Shown here: positions 53,483 through 62,087 of the stretch, piece by piece
How the letters are laid out: the number at the start of each line of letters is the position of its first letter
Numbering within the stretch: the stretch's first letter is position 1
Assembly: GCF_000702625.1 (NCBI RefSeq)
Contig: NZ_JNIS01000001.1
Location: 1 to 64,000, forward strand
DNA: 64,000 nucleotides
DNA from: Exiguobacterium oxidotolerans JCM 12280
Lineage (GTDB): Bacteria; Bacillota; Bacilli; Exiguobacteriales; Exiguobacteriaceae
Reading direction: 5' to 3'
Made by a program: the position numbers and the translations under genes
Notes under the pieces: generated by a model
Databases searched by the model: none
Told to the model about the DNA's origin: nothing
Seen by the model: only the letters and a program-made list of their open reading frames with translations

Positions 53483-54025
53483 TTATTCGACGGATTGACG
53501 TTGTTTAATTTGTTGAATGACAGAATTGACATCATTCGATTCCCGTATGACATAGAGTTGATCGGCTTCGTCCGCTTCGGGAGGTTCGACTACCTGTTTC
53601 TGTATAAGTGTTTCATATGTAAGCTCCCCGCGGATCACGACGGAACGCCGGTCGGATTGTTTTATCCGGTTCAAGGCGGTTGCGTCGCTTACGTCAAAAA
53701 AGACAATGATCCGGTGAAACACAGTCGGTGGATATTGTTCGTTCAGTAAGCAAAGGCGATTCACCCGCGATAAGTTCGCATTACAGACGATGAGATGTGC
53801 ATCGGTTCGTTCGGTCGCGATCGAAGAGATGAACTGAGTCAAAGCATGTTTTACGTCGTTCATTCCGCGCGAAGGAACAAGTTCGGGATAATGGGTGTTC
53901 AAGAAAGCGGCATGGTGATCTTGATCGATGATGAGGCTGTTTGGGAGTTGCTCCGCTAACGTACGTGCAAAGGTTGACTTTCCGGTATGGGTTTTACCGA
54001 CCGTTAAAATCAGTAGACGCCGCAT
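53483..54025 (-). CDS. P-loop kinase-like protein
   Basis: 180 residues. Walker A GKTHTGKST at 10-18, a VSDATALNRIKQSDRR lid-like stretch and DADEADQLYVI. An AAA_33/zeta-toxin-type kinase with unknown substrate. It starts 14 bases after the creatininase-family gene stop, suggesting co-transcription. Confidence 0.65.
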   Translation of the reverse strand: MRRLLILTVGKTHTGKSTFARTLAEQLPNSLIIDQDHHAAFLNTHYPELVPSRGMNDVKHALTQFISSIATERTDAHLIVCNANLSRVNRLCLLNEQYPPTVFHRIIVFFDVSDATALNRIKQSDRRSVVIRGELTYETLIQKQVVEPPEADEADQLYVIRESNDVNSVIQQIKQRQSVE

Positions 54026-54038
54026 AGATGATTCTCCT

Positions 54039-54788
54039 TTAAATTCCTAATTTTAATTTACGCGTTGCCGCTAACGTCTCTTTTAAGTGTTCGCTCCGTT
54101 TTGAGATGAAGCTTGTCCAAAAGGTCTCGCCGATCGCTGTCAGTTCTTCCCGGGTATAGTCCGCCGGGACAAAATTTCCCCAGCACCCGTCTGTCGTTAA
54201 CTGACTCCAAAAGACAGTATCGGAATATGGAATGTTCGACGCCGGCACATCACTTCCCATCGGTTTCAATTGAACGAGTTCCGGACACAACCACATCGCG
54301 GCAGAGACGGATAACAGCCCGGCATGGCGTTCGTTCAGTCCTGCTAGACCTACTTCCTCAAGAGCCTCTTCCCACGCCAGGTGACGATCGGCCGTAATTA
54401 ACACGATGTCTTGATGTTTGTAATTCATCTGTTTGACGAAGGCTGCTTCCCAGTAAGCTCCCCCGTGACCGTTGCATAACACAAATTGAGTAAAACCTTG
54501 CCGCTGCAGGTTGACGATGATTTCTTCGAGCATCGCCATCAGAACGGTCGGGCTGACGGTGACGGTACCGATTTGGTCGGCATGTTCTTCCGACGTATTA
54601 AAAGGCAGCGTTGGAAGCACATAGGCATCTAGCGCTTCACCGAACGCCTCGGCATATTTTTCGGCAATCAACGTATCGAGGTGCATCGGCAGGTAAGGAC
54701 CAAACTGTTCCGTCGCACCAACCGAAATTATCGCAATCGTTGTTTCACTGGCGGCCACTTCCCGCGTACTATTTCTATAACTGATCAT
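54039..54788 (-). CDS. Creatininase-family amidohydrolase
   Basis: 249 residues. GATEQFGPYLPMHLDT near 25-40 carries Glu and His/Asp metal ligands, and CNGHGGAYW near 108 is the creatininase signature. The family hydrolyses cyclic amides or formamides (creatinine, FAPy deaminase, mycofactocin MftE). Substrate here is unknown. It lies upstream of the P-loop kinase on the same strand. Confidence 0.75.
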   Translation of the reverse strand: MISYRNSTREVAASETTIAIISVGATEQFGPYLPMHLDTLIAEKYAEAFGEALDAYVLPTLPFNTSEEHADQIGTVTVSPTVLMAMLEEIIVNLQRQGFTQFVLCNGHGGAYWEAAFVKQMNYKHQDIVLITADRHLAWEEALEEVGLAGLNERHAGLLSVSAAMWLCPELVQLKPMGSDVPASNIPYSDTVFWSQLTTDGCWGNFVPADYTREELTAIGETFWTSFISKRSEHLKETLAATRKLKLGI

Positions 54789-54969
54789 GGAAAAACCCCT
54801 TTATTCGTTTTATTTCTTGAACTACGACTGCTATTTCTAATTTTATCCAATTATAACAGAATTACCAACTAAAATTAGCAACGACTCCGTTTGATCCGAT
54901 TGGGAAGATTGTCGTTTTAAAGTCAAGTAGCGAGAGAACGGCAGAGGTAGGGAAGATTCACCTTCAGCG

Positions 54970-56187
54970 TTAACGATCATTCCTTGAATGTATGAAGAAA
55001 AAACAAGCAGTAATCACGATCATGATGCCACAACACAGGAGTATCCATGCAATCGTGAAATGAAAGTAGAGCGAAAGTGAGATTAACGCGTACGACAGCG
55101 GGACTAAGCCGTTCGATGCCGCATTCACTAAACTCATGACACGCCCCATCATCGGCTGTTGACTTGTCGCTTGAATGGTCGTCAAGAGTAAGACATTGAT
55201 GACAGCGGACATCAACCCCATGATAAGTAACAGGACGACACCTTGAAAGACCGTTGTGATTTGACCGAGTGTGCCTAACCCGATGCCTAATCCACCAATC
55301 AGTAGAAGCAGTAAGCGGATCGACTGACTTTTGATATTGCGTAGTCCTATGAAGGCAGCACCGAGCAACATCCCGATTTGATACGCCCCTTGCAGATAAC
55401 TTAAATCAAGGGCTTGCCCGTGCAGCACACCATCGACTAACAACGGGATTCCCATTAAGAGTGGGCCGAAAAAGAAAAAATTGATGATGATTAAGATGAA
55501 CAGAATCGTTCGTAAATAGGGTTCAGAAAAAACATAACGGACGCCTTCGACAAGTTCCGCCGTTGCAGATGTTGAACGTCGGTGTTCAACACGGCGTTCG
55601 CTAATGAATAACGAGCAAAGGAACGTCACGGACAAAAAACAGCCGACGACAACAAATAAAAGAGTAAACGAGTAGGCCGTTAAAAGAATCCCGCCGAGAA
55701 GCGGGCCTGACAATAAGGCGAGTTGGTTCGACGTTTGAACAACGGCATTTGCCCGTGTTAAGTCTTCGGATGACAGGAGTAACGGAAGGAGTGAGGAGCT
55801 GGCAGGTGAAAAAAACGCATCGATACAGCCGAATAGAAAGGCGAACAGTGACAACTGAATGATTCCTAAGGCATCATTTTGATAGACAAACAAAAGGGCG
55901 ATGACAAAACCTAGCCGGAATAGACTGGAAAAGCGCATGATCATCGCCTTTTTGAAGCGGTCAGCAATCACGCCGCCGATCAACATAAGAAAAATTCGTG
56001 GAAGAAGCGTCAACATCAGGACGATACCGAGGTAAGCCTCTTGCTGCAACACACGTAAGATATACCATTGTTCAGCAAAGAGGTAAGTCGATAGTGCAAG
56101 AAAAGAACATGTACTCGCTAGCCAAAGACTAAGAAAGGAGCGGTTTCGAAAAAAGGAATGATTTTCATTCACCGTGCGTTCATACAT
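54970..56187 (-). CDS. MFS transporter (drug/macrolide-efflux type)
   Basis: 405 residues with about 12 helices. GGVIADRFKKAMIMRFSS is the MFS loop 2-3 motif, and the sequence is of the MFS_3/MefA-like type. Efflux of a drug is likely. It lies 17 bases after an ArsR-type regulator gene on the same strand, which suggests regulator-pump control from the palindromic operator upstream of the regulator. Confidence 0.75.
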   Translation of the reverse strand: MYERTVNENHSFFRNRSFLSLWLASTCSFLALSTYLFAEQWYILRVLQQEAYLGIVLMLTLLPRIFLMLIGGVIADRFKKAMIMRFSSLFRLGFVIALLFVYQNDALGIIQLSLFAFLFGCIDAFFSPASSSLLPLLLSSEDLTRANAVVQTSNQLALLSGPLLGGILLTAYSFTLLFVVVGCFLSVTFLCSLFISERRVEHRRSTSATAELVEGVRYVFSEPYLRTILFILIIINFFFFGPLLMGIPLLVDGVLHGQALDLSYLQGAYQIGMLLGAAFIGLRNIKSQSIRLLLLLIGGLGIGLGTLGQITTVFQGVVLLLIMGLMSAVINVLLLTTIQATSQQPMMGRVMSLVNAASNGLVPLSYALISLSLYFHFTIAWILLCCGIMIVITACFFFIHSRNDR

Positions 56188-56204
56188 CAGCGTTCCTCCT
56201 TCCG

Positions 56205-56795
56205 TTATTTTTCCTCGAACAATGCCTCATCGATTTCAAACCCGGTCGCCATGATATAAAAAAGTTTTTTGTCGTCTTCCGTCACGCATTGATCTTCTAA
56301 CTCAGCCAGGAGCTGCCGGTATTTTTTTGTGAATTCTAAAAATTTTTGTGGTGTCGTCGAGACTTCTTTTTGGACGGACAAACTGGTCCACGCTTCGACA
56401 TCGGAAGAACGTGGTTGAAAGGAGTCGTCCGGCGCAGTCAGGACACGTGTTTTCGCGCGGTCGAGGACTTCAAGGTAAGACTGGCGAGTCGCTTGTTGTG
56501 TCTCAACTAAATTAAGCAAATGATCAGCCGGGATAAAGCCGCGTGCGACGGATTGATAATATTTCAAGACGTTTCCGCCCTGAATCTCTTCTTTCACCAA
56601 TGCAATCAGCTGGTACTTTTCGAGTTCACGTAAGTGGTACAGGATTTTTGCCCGGGAGACATCCAGTTTTTGAGCTAACTGGTGACCCGTATGCGGTTGT
56701 TCAATCAAGTGCATCAACATCTTTGTCCGCATCGGGTCACTGATGACCTTCAGCTGTTCATAGTGTTCTAAAATCAAAATCGATTTTTGCATCAT
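56205..56795 (-). CDS. ArsR-type HTH transcriptional regulator
   Basis: 196 residues. The winged helix is KVISDPMRTKMLMHLIEQPH then HQLAQKLDVSRAKILYHLRE with wing IQGGNVLKYY. The long C-terminal part (about 80-196) is unusual for ArsR and probably senses a ligand. ATG 56795 follows GAGAGG. Co-transcribed with the MFS gene and likely its repressor. Confidence 0.75.
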   Translation of the reverse strand: MMQKSILILEHYEQLKVISDPMRTKMLMHLIEQPHTGHQLAQKLDVSRAKILYHLRELEKYQLIALVKEEIQGGNVLKYYQSVARGFIPADHLLNLVETQQATRQSYLEVLDRAKTRVLTAPDDSFQPRSSDVEAWTSLSVQKEVSTTPQKFLEFTKKYRQLLAELEDQCVTEDDKKLFYIMATGFEIDEALFEEK

Positions 56796-56823
56796 TTCCA
56801 ACACCTCTCATCATTAAATAAAC

Positions 56824-56843
56824 CGGTTAATAAAAGTTAACCG
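56824..56843. promoter_or_regulatory. Operator of the ArsR-MFS operon
   Basis: CGGTTAA-TAAAAG-TTAACCG, a perfect 7-bp-arm inverted repeat about 30 bases before the regulator ATG. The neighbouring TTAACCGTTAA adds a further half-site. Confidence 0.65.
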
Positions 56844-56929
56844 TTAAACAAATCATAGCGGCAACAGCAAAAAATAGCTAGTGAAACTTACAAAAAAATC
56901 CAGATGTAGTAGTTACCGATACAAAAAAA

Positions 56930-56958
56930 GATTGCAGAGGAGAACCCTCTACAATCCA
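56930..56958 (-). terminator. Terminator of the deoxyribosyltransferase-like gene
   Basis: GATTGCAGAGG pairs with CCTCTACAATC (one mismatch); minus-strand tail TTTTTTTG. Confidence 0.65.
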
Positions 56959-57359
56959 CGAGCAGACATCCGCTGGTGATGCTGCACGATCAATTCGGTC
57001 AATTCTTCAAGCGTCCCGCTGCAAGGGATGATTTCCGGCAAATGATAAAACGTACTCGTCGTCTCGAACCGGTCATATGTCTGATCAACGCAATGGAGAA
57101 AAATCGGCTTGTCTTGTCCTAGTGCAATCCCGAGTTCGATGTGGCTTCCTTTCCCTGCCGGCAGTAAAATGATGACGCAGTCCGAGAGCGTGATGGCCTG
57201 TTTTTCAGCATGACCAATCGTTTGCAGTGCCGCTTTACTCGTCGCCCGTTCGTTTTGGGTCCAGTCATACGTCAGCGAAAATCCGCGATCAATCAGTTTA
57301 TCCCGTAATATCCGGACATTCGTGATATTTGCAAAGCTTGATCCGATATAAAACTGCAT
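56949..57359 (-). CDS. Nucleoside 2-deoxyribosyltransferase-like protein
   Basis: 136 residues. QFYIGSSFANITNVRILRD, DCVIILLPAGKGSHIELGIA (Asp and Glu of the Rossmann-like core) and LTELIVQHHQ match the nucleoside deoxyribosyltransferase/TIR-like fold. Enzymatic class is plausible but the substrate is uncertain. ATG 57359 has AGGAG upstream. Confidence 0.65.
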   Translation of the reverse strand: MQFYIGSSFANITNVRILRDKLIDRGFSLTYDWTQNERATSKAALQTIGHAEKQAITLSDCVIILLPAGKGSHIELGIALGQDKPIFLHCVDQTYDRFETTSTFYHLPEIIPCSGTLEELTELIVQHHQRMSARGL

Positions 57360-57404
57360 CCGTCTGCTCCTTTCAGCATGGCTTGTCAAAAAAACTTAAT
57401 TCGC

Positions 57405-58403
57405 TTACTTCACCTTCAAAATGACCTTCCCTTTCGCATGACCGGATTCCGAATACGCGAGTGCCTCCTGTGCCGCTTCAAACGGATAGACCCGATCGAT
57501 GACCGGTTTGATTTGCCCCGTTTCAATCCATTCCGTGATGTGCTGCAGTTGTCGTCCGCTCGGTTTCATGAACAAAAACGTGTATGTGACGCGGTATTTC
57601 CGCTCGAGAAAGGCCTCGCGGACCGTCAAGAGACGAAATAACATCGTTTTTAAAACCCCGGACCCGTACGCTTTGCCGAACCGGCCATTCGGCAATCCGG
57701 AAATCGAAACGATTTGTCCACCGGGCCGGACAATCTTAAAGGCCCGTCTGAGCGTGTCGTCGCCAATCGTATCGTAGACACCATCGAAGTCATGTAAGAC
57801 CTCATCAAACGCAACGGTCCGGTAATCGATGATCTCATCGGCACCGAGTGCTTTGACCAAATCATGACCGGCAGGACTGGCGGTCGTCGCGACATACAGC
57901 CCCATCGCCTTCGCCAGTTGAATCGCGAACGTTCCGACACCGCCGGCACCGGCCTGAATCAAGATTTTTTGACCCGGTGTCGCTTGTAAGACGTCGTGAA
58001 GTGCCTGATAGGACGTCAAACCGACGAGCGGGATCGACGCTGCTTCTTCAAACGATAACGCCTCCGGTTTTCGTGCGACGAGGTCTTCATGAATCGCGAT
58101 GAATTCCGCGAATGTCCCGATCCGCTGTTTTTCGGCGCGTCCGTAGACGGCGTCGCCGACTTGAAACTGTGTTACCGCGGGACCGACCCTCGTGACGATG
58201 CCGGCAAAATCGTTGCCGAGAATCAACGGGAACTGGTAGGGAACCAACAGCTTGACCTTGCCGTCCCGAATCTTAAAGTCAACCGGATTGATGCTAGCGG
58301 CATGAATTTCGACTAGGACATCATGCGCCGAGACAACGGGAAGGGGCTGTTCGGTTAGTTCGAGTGGTACGTTTCCATATTTTTCAATCGTCATTGCTTT
58401 CAC
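57405..58403 (-). CDS. Zinc-less NAD(P)H quinone reductase/alcohol dehydrogenase-like
   Basis: 332 residues, MDR superfamily. GroES-like domain (about 15-125, with VGDAVYGRAEKQRIGTFAEF), then AGAGGVGTFAIQLAKAMG as the cofactor loop. The Cys and His ligands for catalytic zinc are absent, as in quinone reductases (QOR). It uses NADPH to reduce quinones or enones. Start is GTG 58403, with GAGGGTGG 7 bases upstream; upstream frame extension is rejected. Confidence 0.75.
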   Translation of the reverse strand: MKAMTIEKYGNVPLELTEQPLPVVSAHDVLVEIHAASINPVDFKIRDGKVKLLVPYQFPLILGNDFAGIVTRVGPAVTQFQVGDAVYGRAEKQRIGTFAEFIAIHEDLVARKPEALSFEEAASIPLVGLTSYQALHDVLQATPGQKILIQAGAGGVGTFAIQLAKAMGLYVATTASPAGHDLVKALGADEIIDYRTVAFDEVLHDFDGVYDTIGDDTLRRAFKIVRPGGQIVSISGLPNGRFGKAYGSGVLKTMLFRLLTVREAFLERKYRVTYTFLFMKPSGRQLQHITEWIETGQIKPVIDRVYPFEAAQEALAYSESGHAKGKVILKVK

Positions 58404-58504
58404 CGAGCATCCACCCTCTCTGACAAGTCTTTTTAACCAGTGTATCACGCCTTCCGATAATGCTATACTGAAATTGGATAGGGAAAATATGGGATTAACC
58501 AATC

Positions 58505-58741
58505 GTGAAAGCAGGTGACGTGTTGAAGAAATGGGGAGAACGGTTATTACAGGAATGGATTCGTATACCTCGCTGGTTGAAACGGACCGTTCCTTTAGCA
58601 ATCACGTTCGTTTTCGTCTGGCAGCTTGTCAGGACGATGCTTGATTTTGAGATAGGAGCGGTTACGTTCAGTGATGTCCTCATTTGTTTGATTGGTGCGG
58701 GCATCATCGTCTTTTTACCAACGATTGATTCGAAACGATAG
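58505..58741 (+). CDS. Small membrane protein of unknown function
   Basis: 78 residues with two hydrophobic segments (about 29-46 and 53-71). Start is uncertain: GTG at 58505 has no ribosome site; GTG 58520 or TTG 58523 lie just after AGGTG, giving about 72 residues. It is 12 bases before the phosphotransferase gene. Confidence 0.55.
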   Translation: MKAGDVLKKWGERLLQEWIRIPRWLKRTVPLAITFVFVWQLVRTMLDFEIGAVTFSDVLICLIGAGIIVFLPTIDSKR

Positions 58742-58753
58742 GGAGGTTACATC

Positions 58754-59554
58754 ATGTCAACGAAAGACGAACAGGAACAACCGTTAACAGGGGGAAACGT
58801 TTCTGCCGTCAGTCGCGCAGGCGACACGGTCCGGCGGGAACAAAAGCCGGACAGTCCGCGGATTCACCGGCTGCTGGTGCACCTCGAGAAAAAAGAGTAC
58901 CCGGCAAGTCCCCGGTTTCTCGGAATCGATCCGCAAAATCGGGAAATCCTGTCGTATCTTGACGGGGAGGCGGGAAACTATCCCCTCAAGGCCTACATGT
59001 GGTCGGAGGCCGTGTTAGCAGAGACGGCCCGGTTACTCCGTCAGTTTCATGATGCCACGGCAGACTTCGAAGTACCCGCGTCATGGGAGCCGCTCGATAA
59101 TACGCCGTTGCCTTATACAGTCATCTGTCACAATGATTTTGCCGTCTACAATGTCATTTTTAAGGACGAGAAACCGATCGGCGTCATCGACTTTGATTTA
59201 GCGGCACCCGGCCCACGGATTTGGGACATCGCCTACACGTTGTATACGTTCGTCCCGCTCAGCCGGCTTCATCATGATGAACACGGGCGACAAGTCGACT
59301 ATGACCCCGTTACGGGACCAGACCGGATCAAACGGCGTATCGACATCTTTTTGGCGGCTTACGGGATGCCGGAATTAAAAGAGCAATTGTTTGATACGTT
59401 GTTGTTACGGATTGAAGCGCTCCTGTTGACGATCCATCGGAAAGCGGCCGACGGGGAGGAAGCGTTCCAACGGATGATTGAGGAGGGGCACGCGACGCAT
59501 TATGAGCAAGAACTTGCCTTTATCAAGCAGCATGGCGTGACGTGGTTCGATTAA
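58754..59554 (+). CDS. APH-family phosphotransferase
   Basis: 266 residues. Catalytic loop VICHNDFAVYNVIF near 125-138 with His-x-Asp and the Asn five residues on, metal site GVIDFDLAAPGPR near 147. The N-terminal lobe is short and its phosphate loop (GGNVSAV) is weak. Likely kinase of a small molecule, possibly a resistance factor; substrate unknown. Followed in 20 bases by a nucleotidyltransferase gene. Confidence 0.7.
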   Translation: MSTKDEQEQPLTGGNVSAVSRAGDTVRREQKPDSPRIHRLLVHLEKKEYPASPRFLGIDPQNREILSYLDGEAGNYPLKAYMWSEAVLAETARLLRQFHDATADFEVPASWEPLDNTPLPYTVICHNDFAVYNVIFKDEKPIGVIDFDLAAPGPRIWDIAYTLYTFVPLSRLHHDEHGRQVDYDPVTGPDRIKRRIDIFLAAYGMPELKEQLFDTLLLRIEALLLTIHRKAADGEEAFQRMIEEGHATHYEQELAFIKQHGVTWFD

Positions 59555-59573
59555 GAAAGAGGGAGTGGTGCAA

Positions 59574-60152
59574 ATGAAGACGGAAACAGATATCGCCCAA
59601 ATGTTTGAACGGGACCGGGAGACAAGAATACTTCTTGAGGCGGTCGCGAGACTCGACTTACCGGACTGGTGGATTTGTGCCGGGTATGTCCGGGCGAAGG
59701 TTTGGGATGTGTTAGAGCAAAAGGAAGCGACAGCAGTCGCAGACATCGACGTCATCTATTTTGATACATCGGACACGACAGAAGCGACTGACCAAATGCT
59801 GGAAGCCCGACTGAACGAACAATTGCCGGATTATCCTTGGTCCGTCAAAAATCAGGCACGGATGCATACCAAAAATGACTTACTGCCATACCGGTCGTCC
59901 CGCGACGCAATGGCACAATTCCCGGAGACGGTGACGGCGATCGGTCTGACGCTACAAGCGAACCAGCTCGAATTTTTCACGGCCTACGGCGTTGGTGATC
60001 TGTTGCAGCAACGGCTGCGGCCGACGCAGCCCTTTCAAGCGCCGGCGCGGCATTTGATTTACCGAAAGCGGTTGGCGAAAAAACAGTGGGTGAAGAACTG
60101 GCAGGGTGTCCATGAAGCGGAAAATGAAACAACTGGATTAAAAAAAATTTAA
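59574..60152 (+). CDS. Nucleotidyltransferase-family protein (NTP_transf_6/DUF925)
   Basis: 192 residues. WICAGYVRAKVWD and DIDVIYFD (metal Asp pair) with the later QARMH...LPYRSSRDAMAQFPET are typical of the YgbP-unrelated DUF925 family. Substrate unknown. ATG 59574 follows GAGGGAG. Adjacent to the APH gene. Confidence 0.7.
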   Translation: MKTETDIAQMFERDRETRILLEAVARLDLPDWWICAGYVRAKVWDVLEQKEATAVADIDVIYFDTSDTTEATDQMLEARLNEQLPDYPWSVKNQARMHTKNDLLPYRSSRDAMAQFPETVTAIGLTLQANQLEFFTAYGVGDLLQQRLRPTQPFQAPARHLIYRKRLAKKQWVKNWQGVHEAENETTGLKKI

Positions 60153-60157
60153 ATTGC

Positions 60158-60187
60158 TGAAACGAAATCCGTCGGTTACGCAGTCTA
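60158..60187 (+). promoter_or_regulatory. Possible ECF autoregulatory promoter
   Basis: TGAAAC at 60158-60163, then CAGTCT after a 17-base spacer. The -35 is the standard ECF element; the -10 is only partly like CGTC. Placed just upstream of the sigma gene. Confidence 0.4.
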
Positions 60188-60222
60188 ACAGGTAGTGACA
60201 GACAGAAAGGGGAGAACGGGCG

Positions 60223-60750
60223 ATGATCGGTCGGCGAAACAAGCGGCAACCCGCGTTTGATGATGACGCGTTTCTGACGTTTTTGACGCGTCATGATACC
60301 TATCTTTACAAAATGTCCTACCTGTACTTAAAAAATGACCAGGATGCGCTCGAAAATGTCCAGGAAGTCGCCTATCGCGCCTGGAAACACCGCCAGACGT
60401 TACTGGACGCGACGATCGCCAAAACATGGTTGACGCGGATCGCAATCAATTGTGCGCTCGACATGTTAAAGAAAACCAAAGGAATCCGAGTCGACTACGC
60501 GACAGTGGCGAAGGAGATAGCGGAACCGGTCATATTCGAGGACCGACTCGTCAATGATCTTTACCTGCAGGACTTGCTCGAAGTGCTCACGGTAGCGGAA
60601 CGGACCATCGTGTTCTTACGGTATTACGAGGATTATACGTTGCAAAACGTCGCCGATCTCCTGCAAATACCGGTCAGCACGGTCAAAAGTACACTCTACC
60701 GGGCCATACAAAAGGTTCAGACACGACAGACGGGAGGCGGGGCGGGATGA
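60223..60750 (+). CDS. ECF sigma factor
   Basis: 175 residues. Region 2 (YLYKMSYLYLKNDQDALENV then AYRAWKH) and region 4 (RTIVFLRYYEDYTLQNVADLLQIPVSTVKSTLYRAI) are both complete. GGGGAG lies upstream of the ATG. Its stop overlaps the next gene's start (ATGA), so it is translationally coupled to a DUF4179-like anti-sigma factor. The regulon is unknown. Confidence 0.85.
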   Translation: MIGRRNKRQPAFDDDAFLTFLTRHDTYLYKMSYLYLKNDQDALENVQEVAYRAWKHRQTLLDATIAKTWLTRIAINCALDMLKKTKGIRVDYATVAKEIAEPVIFEDRLVNDLYLQDLLEVLTVAERTIVFLRYYEDYTLQNVADLLQIPVSTVKSTLYRAIQKVQTRQTGGGAG

Positions 60751-61661
60751 ACGAGCAGGTCAAACAGGAAATCGATAAGATCGACATACCGCGGGGACAG
60801 GTCCGCAGTCAATTGCTCGCCGGCGTGGAGCGGGCACGGCGACCACGCTTCACCGGACGTAAGGTCGCGACAGGACTCGTTGCAGCACTCCTGTTGACGG
60901 TCGGGGGAGGCAAGCTACTGGGAGAGACACCGCCTGCGACAGAAATCGTTCGGACAGACGGTGCAATCGTCGTTCCGGACTGGACGCAGGATGAACAAGT
61001 GGAGGACAGTTCGACCGCGGGCAGTATGCTCCCGGGACTCGTCTACAAGCAGGAACTGTATCTGGCGATGGAGACACCGCTGACGGATGACGTCCGTACC
61101 CTGCAAGGGGAACGGCTGGAGCGCGTGACGGCAACACTTGAGGAAACAGGTGACGATGTCATCGAAAATGCCTCGAACCTCGGACCAGTCATTTTGTATC
61201 GGGTCGACGGTTACAAGCCGTCCGTACGCCTGTTTGCCGTAGGGGAGGAAGAAGGCAGAAAAAAAGTCTGGCTACTCGAACGCCAGACGGGTTTTACGGT
61301 GACTACGGGAAACGATTTTTTTAAGGATTTACATCTTGATCAACCGGTTAAGCACTTCGCCTATCAGACATTTGACGAGTGGAATGACGCCGAAACGGCA
61401 CGACCGGTGACTGTCGAACTTCCGTACCGGGCCTTCCTGAATGCCTTGTATCAAAGTGATGCGATGATCCGCGAAGAAGTCCCGAAAGAAGTCGCGGACT
61501 ACATGCATCCCGACAGAATGAAGGTCTTACGCGTGACGCAAGCCGATGGCATCACGGTGTCCCTGCGGCTGATCGCAGGCGGCTACGTCGTCTATCCGCA
61601 ACTGGACGTCTTCTTTAAAGTCGATCCGGTCGCTTTTAAGGAGATGTGGGAGGCGTTGTGA
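60747..61661 (+). CDS. Membrane-bound anti-sigma factor (DUF4179-like)
   Basis: 304 residues. Short N-terminal cytoplasmic part (about 1-35) for sigma binding, one helix (about 37-55) and an extracytoplasmic domain of about 240 residues. Context (4-base overlap with an ECF sigma gene) is the main support. Signals for release are unknown. Confidence 0.7.
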   Translation: MNEQVKQEIDKIDIPRGQVRSQLLAGVERARRPRFTGRKVATGLVAALLLTVGGGKLLGETPPATEIVRTDGAIVVPDWTQDEQVEDSSTAGSMLPGLVYKQELYLAMETPLTDDVRTLQGERLERVTATLEETGDDVIENASNLGPVILYRVDGYKPSVRLFAVGEEEGRKKVWLLERQTGFTVTTGNDFFKDLHLDQPVKHFAYQTFDEWNDAETARPVTVELPYRAFLNALYQSDAMIREEVPKEVADYMHPDRMKVLRVTQADGITVSLRLIAGGYVVYPQLDVFFKVDPVAFKEMWEAL

Positions 61662-62064
61662 CCGCTGCATCAATCGTCTTCCGGAAACCATGAAACGGAC
61701 GATAACCGAGTTGTTCGTAAAACGAGTGGGACGAGGCGCTCGCGAGAATCTCGAGCCGCGTCGCCGGGTACTTTGCGTGGGCATGTCCGAGCAAGGCTTG
61801 CCCGAGTCCACGTCCGCGGGCACTGTCTGCGATCAACAGCTCACAGATGTAGAGCGTGATCGCCGTATCCGTCATGCCGCGGATGTAGCCGGAAACGGTT
61901 CCGTCGATGACGACGACGTACGTGACGTTCGACGCCGCGAAGGCGCGTTTCGTTTCGTCCGACCGGGCGACGAGATTACTCCAGCCTTCAGCCGCATTCA
62001 ACCGTTGAATCGCCTCGAAATCCTGTTCCGTGTAGGGACGGATTTGGTATTGTCGTTCTGACAT
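61636..62064 (-). CDS. GNAT N-acetyltransferase
   Basis: 142 residues. LLIADSARGRGLGQALLGHA near 82-101 is the acetyl-CoA loop, and HSFYEQLGYRPFHGFRKTI the C-terminal signature. ATG 62064 follows AGGAG. Its 3' end overlaps the end of the anti-sigma gene by 26 bases on the opposite strand. Confidence 0.8.
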   Translation of the reverse strand: MSERQYQIRPYTEQDFEAIQRLNAAEGWSNLVARSDETKRAFAASNVTYVVVIDGTVSGYIRGMTDTAITLYICELLIADSARGRGLGQALLGHAHAKYPATRLEILASASSHSFYEQLGYRPFHGFRKTIDAAVTTPPTSP

Positions 62065-62087
62065 GGTAAACACTCCTGTTCTATAAG

